Below are positions 46,301 through 56,211 of a stretch of DNA of 64,000 nucleotides, in pieces. Source of the stretch: Eudorina sp. 2006-703-Eu-15. Its lineage: Eukaryota > Chlorophyta > Chlorophyceae > Chlamydomonadales > Volvocaceae. The stretch is from contig BDSI01000109.1 in NCBI GenBank assembly GCA_003117195.1, positions 217,895 through 281,894 of the forward strand. The letters run 5' to 3'. The notes beneath the pieces were generated by a model, which did not search any database, had not been told where the DNA came from, and was given only the letters and a program-made list of their open reading frames with translations. Within the stretch, counting starts at the first letter, position 1. Each line of letters begins with the position of its first letter. The position numbers were made by a program, and so were the translations under genes.

Positions 46301-48323
46301 CGGCCCGCGGTGAGCTTGGTGGCCATGCCGCCCGTGCCCCACTGCGTGCCGCGGGTCGAGGTGTCGGCGTTGAGCCGCGAGATGTCCTCCACCTCGTAGA
46401 TGGGCGCCGCGGTGGGGTCGTCCTTGGGGTTGGCTGCGAGGGGGAGGCAGCGGGGGGAAGCAGTGGCCGCAGCGGAAGCTGACCCACACCCGCAACAACA
46501 ACTTTATATCTCGTACTCGTTAAGCTTGGCCCACGGGAGCCGGAGCGGCGCCCGTCGCCCCGGTGGGTACTGACCCTGACCCAGATCAAGTCAGATAAGG
46601 GATGCCGTTGAGATCCATACCCGGGGTCAGGAAGCCTATGCCCCCGTTGAGACCCATACCGGGGGTCAGGAAGCGCGCATCCATATTGAGGCCCAGATCA
46701 TCATGCCATGAACCCCTTGGCCATGTCGCCAAGCTCGCGACCCAGATCAGTTCCGGAAGCCTTTACCCCCACGTCACATCAGCCGCCGACTCGAGGCGCC
46801 GCCTGGCCCTGGCCGGCTGGCCCTTCACACGGCCAAGAGAAGTTTTTGGGCTACGGGGTAGGAGGGCTGCGAGGCTGCCCCGACAGGAGACTGCCACGTC
46901 TGCCTGCCTGAGGACCCTTCAGTGCGGCTGTGAGCTCGTGGTCTTCATTCACACACAGAGAGAGGCTGATCGGTCCTTGGCCATAAGGCCCGGTGAGGTA
47001 CGGCAAGTCAGTGAGCAGCCTGCCGCTATCTGGGCAAGTTGCGGGCCGTGAGGGCGACAATCCACGCAGCTGCTGCCGCTCTGCCGCAGACCCCGTGTGA
47101 GCAGCAGCAGCTTACTGGCCTGCGCTCTCCGAGGCGTCCCCATCGTCTGACCGGGCCTCGCGAACAGGCGGCAACCCGCCACCCCCGCGCCCGGCCGTTC
47201 AGCTTTAACACGGCCTCCAGCCACCCGCCCATCCGCCCGGGTCGTTCGGGGTTGTTCAGTTCGACCCACCCGCCCACCCACCCGCCCACGCACCCAGCCC
47301 TCCAAGCAACCACCCCACCCACCCACCTCTGGCAGCAGCGCACTTTGAATACGGTATGTCTACCAATGTCCTATACCCAAACCACCCAGCTCACGCACCC
47401 AGCCCTCGACGCACCCACCCCGCCCCACCCCACCCACCGACCCAGCCACCCACCCACCCGTGTAGAGGCAGTCCACGTCCGTGAGCAGGAACAGCCAGTC
47501 CGCCTGCACCAGCGCCGCCACCTGGGCGGACAGCGTGTCGTTGTCGCCGAAGCGCAGCTCCTGCACCGCGACGGTGTCCTGCGGGGGGCCCGAGGAGACC
47601 CACGGGTCGGCAGCTCGCGACCCAGATCAAGAATCTTCGGGCGCACATTTCCGCGTCGCACGCAATCGAGCTTCAGTTTCTCCCCTAGCGCGCCGTCGCT
47701 GCTTCCGATTCAAATCGTCAACGTATGTCCCAGCCTGCCGCTCGCAGATCCTAAGAGCAAGAAAGGGTTGCACAACCCCTGCCGGGATGCCCCTCACATT
47801 CTCATTCACGACCGGCACCACGCCGTACGCCAGGAGCTCGGTGAAGGTGTTCCTGGCGTTCAGGTACTGACTGCGGTTGGCCAGGTTGTCCAGGGTGAGC
47901 AGCACCTGGGCGCAGGTCTGCGAGGTGGCACCCCAGGGGGGGGAGGGGGCATAGGATATTGGTAGACATATTGGTAGACAACTGCGCTGCTGCTGCCAGA
48001 GCAAAGGCACCAGAAGGGGGGTTGGATACGCAGCGCGGACGGGGAGTCAACTGGGGGTGTTGCATCGCGGGGCTCTTTGGGGTCTTCAGGCAGGACTAGG
48101 ACTGCCCCGCACCCCACCCAGCCACCCAACCCTCAGTTAGCCATCCTGCCCGCCAGTCCCACCCGCCAGCCCAGCCAGCCAGCCATTCAGCCAGCCATTC
48201 AGCCAGCCAGCCAGCCAGCCATTCAGCCAGCCATTCAGCCAGCCAGCCAGCCAGCCAGCCGGCCAGCCAGCCAGCCAGCCGGCCAGCCAGCCAGCCGGCC
48301 AGCCAGCCAGCCAGCCGGCCAGC

Positions 48324-48385
<62 letters not shown>

Positions 48386-48503
48386 TTCAGCCAGCCATTC
48401 AGCCAGCCATTCAGCCAGCCATTCAGCCAGCCATTCAGCCAGCCATTCAGCCAGCCAGCCAGCCGGCCAGCCAGCCAGCCAGCCAGCCGGCCAGCCAGCC
48501 AGC

Positions 48504-48576
<73 letters not shown>

Positions 48577-48595
48577 GGCCAGCCAGCCAGCCGGC

Positions 48596-48628
<33 letters not shown>

Positions 48629-48839
48629 GGCCGGCCAGCCAGCCAGCCAGCCGGCCAGCCAGCCAGCCAGCCATTCAGCCAGCCATTCAGCCAGCCATTC
48701 AGCCAGCCATTCAGCCAGCCATTCAGCCAGCCATTCAGCCAGCCATTCAGCCAGCCATTCAGCCAGCCATTCAGCCAGCCAGCCGGCCAGCCAGCCAGCC
48801 AGCCGGCCAGCCAGCCAGCCAGCCGGCCAGCCAGCCAGC

Positions 48840-48912
<73 letters not shown>

Positions 48913-48931
48913 GGCCAGCCAGCCAGCCGGC

Positions 48932-48964
<33 letters not shown>

Positions 48965-49975
48965 GGCCGGCCAGCCAGCCAGCCAGCCGGCCAGCCAGCC
49001 AGCCCTCCCGCCCGCCAGTCAGTCAGTCAGTCAGCCAGCCAGCCGGCCAGCCAGCCAGCCGGCAAGCCCTTCCGCCCGCCAGTCAGTTAACCCCTCATCA
49101 CCCCCCCCTGAGCCAGCCACCCACCAGTCCAAGCGCCATCAGGAAGTCCTCGTAGTACTTCATCAGGTGCACCTGGCCCACCGCCGCCAGCGCCTGCTTC
49201 TTAGCCAGGACGCTGGGCTTGGTGGTGAGGCCCAGTCGCTGGCAGCCCACGCCCACCGCGCCACTCGTCACCACGATCACGTGGTGCCCTGCGGCGGCCG
49301 CCGCACGGCGGTGGTGTGTTTAGCGAGAAACCTCCCCCGCCCGACCGGGGCGGTGTGTCTGCCGTACAGTGTCTGCCGTACAGTATCAGTGATGGCCGTG
49401 GCGGCGGGACAATGGGGTGGAGCTCCAGGACAGGGCAGGGCCGGGGAACGACACGGCCTGACGTGCGCCTGGGAGGCGGGAAGGAGCGACCCCCGGGGGT
49501 GTCTCCGCTGGCGGGAGCTGTCCCAGGCGGGAGCCTCCCCTGGAGCTCCACAGCGGGTGCAACATTCCATCGCACGAGGCAGTACGGCCCCCAACGGCTG
49601 CGATTAGAACGGGCCGCTAAGTGCCCCGCAACGCACAAACCCAACGCCGCGCAACGCCGTCCCTCCCAGGACAGGGGGAAAGGGGACGGGCTTGGCCGCC
49701 GTGGAACGCCGGCGCCGGCGCCGGCTCTGCTCCGCGAGGACCGGCTGTCGTGCCTTAGCCGAACAAGTCAACGCTTTTGGAGGAGGAGGGCGGCGGCCAG
49801 CGCGCGCGGCCAACAGAGGCGTGCCCGTCCGCGCACCTTCACTCTTGAGCTGCTTGATGGTCTCACAGATCCGTGCAAGGTTGGTGAGGTTGAGGGTTTG
49901 CTGCTCCGGCCGCACCAGGGAGGACGTGCCCACCTTGATGACCTGGGCGGCCCGACACAGGTCCCACAGCGGCAT
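43324..49975 (-). CDS. glutamate 5-kinase, upstream paralogue
   Basis: Nine exons (49975-49837, 49288-49125, 47917-47798, 47578-47458, 46433-46225, 45489-45404, 44776-44671, 44158-44004, 43495-43324) join in phase to 423 residues. All kinase motifs are present: [82 protein letters not shown] and [37 protein letters not shown] marks the end of the kinase domain. The PUA domain keeps its signature ([20 protein letters not shown] and [20 protein letters not shown]) and ends [17 protein letters not shown], the usual C-terminus plus a short acidic tail. This looks like the intact enzyme of the pair. Introns match the sister gene one for one. The start is uncertain: ATG at 49975 is contiguous, but the sister gene splices exactly at GTCATCAA, so a separate first exon upstream is possible. 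Confidence 0.88.
43496..43568. repeat. CAGCA pentanucleotide repeat in the last intron of the upstream kinase
   Basis: About ten cagca units directly adjoin the acceptor of the last exon (43495). Confidence 0.85.
45275..45427 (-). repeat. 31-bp tandem repeat carrying the exon 7 splice donor (upstream kinase)
   Basis: Same unit as in the sister gene, with five GGATCC marks at 31-base spacing (45297 to 45421). Donor dinucleotides read GT, GT, GG, GA and GT from exon-proximal to distal, so two copies have lost the donor. The stretch stays open in the frame read from exon 7. Confidence 0.9.
48160..49075 (-). repeat. CCAG tetranucleotide array in kinase intron 2
   Basis: About 850 bases of (ccag)n with regular ccgg and cattcag variants arranged in higher-order blocks. 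The block of cattcagccag units at about 48384-48450 recurs at 48673-48775. It lies between the exons 49125-49288 and 47798-47917. Confidence 0.95.
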
Positions 49976-51041
49976 GGGAGCAGCGAGGGGCGGCAGTATG
50001 ACAAGCGCGAGATGGGGGCTGATGATTCTCAAGGCAGCCCCTTGTGCAGGCCCCTTGCAGGCTCCTCAGGTAGTGGACGGGCGGACGTCGCCCCGTTGCG
50101 GTGCCCGCGGTGGGCGTTTCGGACGAAACATTGCTGGGTGGATGCGCCATGAAACAGAAGCTGAGTCATCTTTGACGACCGTGCATGATTTGCCCGTTGT
50201 GTGAACGGCACGGCCGTTCGACGGGTCGGTCGCAACGGTCCCGAGCGAGACAAAATCAGGCACGATGCGTCGGTCGTTGCGATATGGCAGGATCGTGCAG
50301 ACGTCCATTGTGAAAACGCAAAACAGCCTGCGCCGCAAGGAACCAGCGCAACATCTCTGACCCCGAGGGTCGATGCAACTGCCGTGAGGCACAAGGTTGA
50401 ATGACACCAGATGATTTCAACCCAGAATACCCATGTCAAAATTTCGGCATCCTGTAAATATGGCGGAATTCCAACCCAAACTACTTGGCAATTTAACTGA
50501 TCGAGCCGCCGAAGGACCCATAATACCTACAAAGATATCGCCAGTGGGCAGAGCCGCCTTCACAGCTCCTCTCTTTCGAAGGTCAGGACCTTTCTGGCTT
50601 GCGCACTTCTCCATTGTGTAAAAATATGTATATCTTTGGCCACGTGCCACGCGAGTCAGTACACTTCAGTAAATTACACACGCGATGCCAAAATTCATCA
50701 AGCAGTGGTTGTCTGCCAGTGCAATTCCGTCTAGTTGATCGCGCAAGCTGTACGACACGCAGTATACAGTAATCAAAACACGACCGCATTGTGATGATGT
50801 TTGTTTCTTGGTAAGCTAGGAAAGTTGCATCAACAAAGACACATTAAGGCTGTGAGCGGTTTGTCCATCCTTTGCAACACCCGAAACGAAAGAAGCATTT
50901 TTGCGTGCCACGACCTTCGTTAAGGCATTTGCTGCTTGAAATATAAACGTTCAATCGCCATATTTTGTAGGGAGGACATATCCTGCATGAAATGGTAAGA
51001 AGTGTCTAGCAAGTCGTCATGAAACGCCCCAGGGCCCCTGT
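49976..51041. other. upstream region of the kinase gene, no supported gene
   Basis: The part nearest the kinase is GC-rich; 50400-51000 is A/T-rich and has no convincing reading frame. A first exon of the upstream kinase could lie here but no consensus donor was found. Confidence 0.4.
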
Positions 51042-52322
51042 GTGGCGCAACCGCAGAATCGCAAGCAGATGTTCGGGCAGAGCATGTCCATGACGATGCG
51101 AAGCGCGACACGTTATGCAGGGCTGGACCGGCTGGCTCATCGGCCAAGTGGTTTCTACAACGCTTATCCTGGGCTCTTTGAAGCGCTCTGGCGTCATCGT
51201 GTAAGTGGTCGGATGCATCTCATCATTGCGGAAGCTTACCAGCGCAGGGTCCTTGGTAACCGGCCCCAGGGCTGGTGGCCCGGGACGTGTGCTTGTACGA
51301 AACTGCACAGCGCGCCTGGACGTGCATGTCCGCGAGAGAGCTGCACGGACACCAGAGAGCGGCAGCCTAGCAGTGCAGCTATTTCCTCAGTGCAGTACAA
51401 GTGCTCATCTTTGCCGTCGGCAGGCAGCCAGCTAGCCTTGCACGCATGCTCCCAGCGGCCCTATCCTGCAGGCAGCCAGCTAGCCTTGCACGCATGCTCC
51501 CAGCGGCCCTATCCTGCCACTCCTGAGTCCTGCTTTCGTACCCAATATCCCCGTGATTATGATGATCATTACCCGCGCTATCCCGCCCGCAGTGTTCAAC
51601 CACAAGCGTTCAAGAACGAGAACGCGCGGGTCGCGTTCACCAAGGTGGTGAGTGGGTGACACTCACGCGGGGCGGTGGCGGCCACCTGAGATCAGAGAGA
51701 CGTACGGACTCTTACAGTAAACCTCCGAGGTCCGTCGTGTAACCCAGTCGGAGCCCAATCATCAACCCACTGCAACCACTGCAAAGGGAAAAATGCGCCC
51801 CCCTAAGAATCTGCGCCGGACGAACACCGCACACGCACTGGAAAGGACAAAACCCTCGGCAGCCGGGCTGCGTATGTCTGGGCTGTTTTCACTGTAATCA
51901 CCCGTGATCAAGTAGACCGATGTGGAGGGGCCGTCGCAGCGAAAGCTGCGAGACGTGTCCGATTGGCTGCCCCCTCAACCCGCATGATGTCCCCTGAGCA
52001 GGTCCATATCGGCGAGGACATGTCTGAATTGGTGGAGAGAGCATACATGTCGGTATACGAGCGGGTGAGCCGTTGCGCAGAGGCAGGGGCGTGCGGTGTG
52101 GTTTCCTGCAATGGCTCAGTGGACAGGATCGTGACGGCGTCGCCCCGCGGGTCAGTGGACAGGGTCGTGACGGCCTCGCGATGCGCATTCCCCACACCCA
52201 CTGCGTGGGGTGCTGCTCTCTGCCTTTGCCAACCCGCTCGGCCAACCCCCTCGGCACACTACATGCCCTATTTTGCTGCTGCTACGCTGCCCCAGATTTA
52301 CCCGCCACCACCCAAGCGATGA
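51042..52322 (+). CDS. possible small gene of unknown function
   Basis: Only two exons are well bounded: 51593-51647 (VQPQAFKNENARVAFTKV) and 52002-52064 (VHIGEDMSELVERAYMSVYER). They join in phase 0 across good GTGAGT and GTGAGC donors. A likely earlier exon around 51051-51200 reads MFGQSMSMTMRSATRYAGLD and GFYNAYPGLFEALWRHR before a strong GTAAGT. A possible last exon at 52297-52322 reads IYPPPPKR and stops. The exons between 51200 and 51593 are not resolved; that stretch includes a 48-bp duplication. I recognise no family. The coordinates give the outer limits only. Confidence 0.35.
51423..51517 (+). repeat. 48-bp tandem duplication
   Basis: Two almost perfect copies of a 48-base unit beginning ggcagccagctagccttgca start at 51423 and 51471. 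The length is a multiple of three. Confidence 0.9.
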
Positions 52323-55171
52323 ACAGGGCCCAGCGAGACGCCTCGGCGCTTGGATCTCCGGATGGACGGCTCCCCAGTCCCCAGCGAAATATGTACTAGG
52401 GCTCCTTTGGCCGATGGCCGCCGAAGCGTGCGACGCCAGGAGCCTCTTCGGCCGGTACCTGCAGTTATGGAGGCTGGCCTGACCGTTGCGGGGATCAGGC
52501 TCGGGCATCTGCGGCAGCGACCTTCATCTGGCGTCGCGCTACGGCTTTTAGCTACTCTGAACGAAGACTGCGCATTATAAGCACGAAGCACAACGGCACG
52601 GCATCCTGGCAAGAGGGCATTGTCGGTCACGGATTTGGCCTGGGGCGTCCGTCGCTGCAGGAGAGCACAGAGGCCCGTGTCGTACTTGTCGTACGTGTGT
52701 GTCTTGGTGACGAGGAAATCGGCTGCATGCATATGGGGCGAGGCTGTTGGCGTCGAATTCGATCGGACCTGGATTTGACATTATTTTTGGTGATAGGACT
52801 CGTCGTTCGTGTTTGGTGAGCTGGATCACGACTCACTTTCTGATTGTGCAATGCATGTTGAGATGGCGACTGTTCCGTGGGCACGCCTTGTGTCGCAGGG
52901 TGTCCCTTCCTGTATTTACCACCATAACATTGATGTCACGACCATGGCACAGGCCCTCTTTAGCCCATTGACGCGTTTCGTGCGCCCTAGTAACCCTTCA
53001 GACTAGGTCCCCTATCTACGGAAGCCGTGGCTTTAGCGGCCCGCCCTGGTCCAGCTTCCCGTCGGTGCCGAAGGAAGCGGCCCGTGCGTCAGGCAGGTAG
53101 GACTGAATGATTATACGGTAAATACGGCATGAACAGTACAAACACCTTGACGCCATCAGCACCACACCACCACCGTGTGGGCGCTCAGTAAGCGGGCATC
53201 CGAACGGCGCTGCGATGCGGGGAATCGTTTGGAAAGAGGTGATCTGAGGAGACGAGGTAGGGTTATTACAGCAAGTGCCGTCACATCTCATCGTTTCCGT
53301 CCAGCCATGGCCCCGCCTTCCGCGGCGCCTTTGTACGGCTCCAGATCGCATATCATTTTGAGCGCGTGGCGACCGCGGGTGTAGTAATCCTCCTGCGCGG
53401 GCAAACGGGCATACACCGGCAGCACCCGCACCCCCCGCGTGTGTGTGTGGCACGGGCAAACGGACACACGGCCCAACGGGCATACAACCTCACACACGGG
53501 GCAGCACCCGCGCACCCAGCCCGTGTATTGTTTGAGCAGGCAGAACAGAAGTGCGTGACATGCGAGACCCCGCCCGTGTGCGTGACGGAAGCGGGAACAG
53601 TCCGCCCCGGGGTTGCCCGTTCAGGTCAGCTTCGCTCAGGTCCGCGTGCCTTCGCTGCAGACTAGGTCGTCGTCTAGGGTTGCCGTCCAGTCGGTTGGGC
53701 TGCGGAGACAGACCAGCACCACAGCCCCGCCCTGTTGCCCTCGACCCCGCCTTGAGCCGCCCCTTGACCCAACCCGTGAGCCCTCCGCCTGCGCACCGCA
53801 CTGGGGCGCGTTCACCCTAGGCCTGGGTTCGTTTTCTTATCTTAATCCGGGGCCACGCCCGCTGCGCCAGGGCCACGCCCGCTGCGCCAGGGCCACGCCC
53901 GCTGCGCCAGGGCCACGCCCCCTGCGCCAGGGCACTCAACCCGGGGGCACGCCCGCTCCGCCAGGGCATCGTTCCCTTACCAGCAGTCCGTCCTCTTTGT
54001 AGCCCAGCGACCTGCGGATTCATCCACGCGCAGGGCAACATGAGACTGGGCTGTGCGTTTCCCCTCGGCACTAGCAGTCTATTACCGTGCACATCCGCGC
54101 GGCCATCCTGGACGAACAACGACGCAGGCATACGTAGCAAGGACGTGACGTTTTGCCGCCGGGCCAGCAGGTCCACGCTTAGGCCGCCGGGCCACAGCGC
54201 CCGGGCCCTGAACCCCTCCTTGATCCGCCGACGGTGACGCGACACGCGACAAGCCGGGGAAAAGGAAACGTGCATGTTCGTCGGTCGCCGACGCCCCGCG
54301 CGGGCCCACTGTTACCGTTAGCACGGTTAAATGGCAATCGGCGTACCCGCCGCGCATTTCTCTCCCAGCAACCGGCGGATCCTGACCGTGCAGTCGGCCA
54401 CGGCCCACACGCACGCGTGCTGACGCCCGACGCCCCTTTTGTCGCGGACTCGCGGCACATGTCCGCTGAGGTGCCCGTACCCTGTCCCCTGAGGGTTCCC
54501 GAGGGTATCCGACGGCTCCCCGCACCTGTACAGCCGGACAGCTGGCTCGTTGTCCAGCGCCACGTGCAGTGTGGACGAGCTCGACCGTCTCTGGTTGGCC
54601 GCAGTACGCAGGACCGCCTTGCGTCATCAGGACACGGACGGCACGGGCACCGGAAATGTGTGTGGAATTACGGACGATTCAAGTGGCACGGCAGCGGCGG
54701 CCTGTCGGAGCCCATACTCGCACAGGGAGCGGCACTGCTGTATGGGCGCCAGCGTATGGGTGGGGGACCCATGGGTCAGATCACCGCATAGGGCCCCGCA
54801 TTTAGGCTGATCCGGCGCCCCGACATGATTCATTCGGGCACCTTCGGACTGGCTCTGGGGGTCATCCCTGGTGACAGTCGTGGCGCGATGATGTCGTTGA
54901 GAGAACCGGATATAAAATGGCCGCAGCCCTAGATAACAACCAAGCCGCTTTGGAGGATAATGCCAGGGGCCTGGTCCGTTGCACCACTGTCAAGGAGGGG
55001 CCGCCGCTCTTGGTTGCTAGGCTAACCTGTCTCACTGCCTGATCTTCGTCATCCCGTACCCGGCTGCGCATGTGCTTGCTGGGGGCCTTGGTGCCGTACA
55101 CCTAAATTAATAATCCTGTCCCAACACAACTAACATAACCCGCCACGGGTCCATGTCGTGCTGCGCTTCTT
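52323..55171. other. long region without a recognised gene
   Basis: Several frames on both strands look partly protein-like: minus-strand HAADFLVTKTHTYDKYDTGL near 52730-52670, and minus-strand RIKEGFRARALWPGGLSVD and ADVHGNRLLVPRGNAQ near 54230-54040. None has consistent splice sites or a family. Four copies of a 20-base ggccacgcccgctgcgccag unit lie at 53851-53930. Decayed mobile-element sequence is possible. Confidence 0.35.
53851..53930. repeat. 20-bp tandem repeat, four copies
   Basis: Units start at 53851, 53871, 53891 and 53911 (the last with one change), followed by a degenerate fifth. Confidence 0.9.
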
Positions 55172-55760
55172 AAACCGGCATGGTGTAACACACGAGGCCT
55201 TCGGCTACGACAGGGTTGGGAGCCCAGGCGCCCAGGCGCCGGTCAAACCCAGGCAAACCGGGCAGCCAGCTCACCTGCATCAAGCTCCTCGCAATGCCGT
55301 TCCGCCGACAGTCTGACCGCACGGCAATCTTCGACACATGAAGATTCAGACCCGTGCTTGTACCGAGGACATACCCGCAGAGCTGCACGGTCCATGTGTC
55401 AACGGGGTGTCGGCGGTGTTAACCGTGGTGGGAGCCCAGCCACCCAAGTTCGCTCACCTTCCCGTCCGTCTCCAGTCTTGCCACAAGCACAACACAGTTT
55501 CGCTTTTTGGTCATCTGCTCCATTTCGCCGTCAGCCCACGAATCATTCTTCCTGAACGTTGCCCGCTCCAAGCTGATAAGCTCCTCAACAAATTTCGCAG
55601 ATTGTAAGTTTCCAGGTTCCAATCGAAACAATAGGGCCCCTTCATGGTTGATCGCGATGTTGTTGGTTGAGGCCGATTGAATCGAAGAAGTGGCACCGCT
55701 CATTATCCTGAGGTGCAGTATTATACTCCGGGGGCCGATACGCAAATGCCTGTAAAACAT
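55170..55760 (-). CDS. truncated GNAT-family N-acetyltransferase
   Basis: Exon 55760-55458 ends at a GTGAGC donor. A 75-base intron follows, and the next exon starts at 55382 in phase. GNAT enzymes transfer acetyl from acetyl-CoA to amino groups. The first exon carries the N-terminal strand-helix region (ALLFRLEPGN, then VEELISLERATFRKNDSWAD) and a second strand (NCVVLVARLETDGK). The second exon has LCGYVLGTS and then HVSKIAVRSDCRRNGIARSL, the acetyl-CoA-binding motif A with its R-x-x-G-I-A loop. A good donor (CAG|GTGAGC) follows at 55274, but I found no exon encoding the motif B strand downstream. Read through, the frame stops at 55170-55172, giving about 173 residues. It is therefore either truncated or missing an exon I cannot see. 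Another possible start is the ATG at 55703. Confidence 0.65.
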
Positions 55761-56211
55761 GAGCAGTTATACCAGCTATCCTACCTGTACCTCAGAGCGT
55801 CAACTGACTAACAAACAACGGCGTTGGGCCAGGTCCCGGGTCCCGACCTCCCCAATGCGTAATGCAGCGCCGCGCACAACTTCGCCGATGCCGTCCGTAT
55901 CGTGAACACAAGGCGACTCCGGTAAGTACATCGATGTCAGTGGTAGTTTGCCTAACGCTAGGTTTGCGCAGCCCAGCTGCCCCGAGATGGTCGTGACTGT
56001 GAGAAAACGTCAAAGCATGCTTCAGCTTTTACCTTACATCATCTGAGATCTGACAATCCTTCTGAAAATTAGCGTTTGACACCCGTACGACCCGTAACGG
56101 CCTTCCAAAGTCTGATAGCGTATGTGCGCAATTGCCCTGCGAGCACCCAGATCTGCTGACCGTTGACTCAGGCGAGCACCCTTCTCACGTCCCTGTCTTA
56201 AACCGTCAGGC
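55761..56211. other. divergent intergenic region
   Basis: About 450 bases separate the starts of the acetyltransferase gene (-) and the 264-residue gene (+), so it probably works as a shared promoter region. No clear TATA box was seen. Confidence 0.5.

Noticed and set aside
48077..49090. 337-residue PASQPASQ frame
   Set aside because: Translation of the CCAG array inside a kinase intron.
35710..49975. Bifunctional P5CS (kinase plus reductase) or a bacterial ProB acquired recently
   Set aside because: No reductase domain follows either kinase. Both genes have nine or ten spliceosomal introns at matching positions, so they are long-resident nuclear genes.
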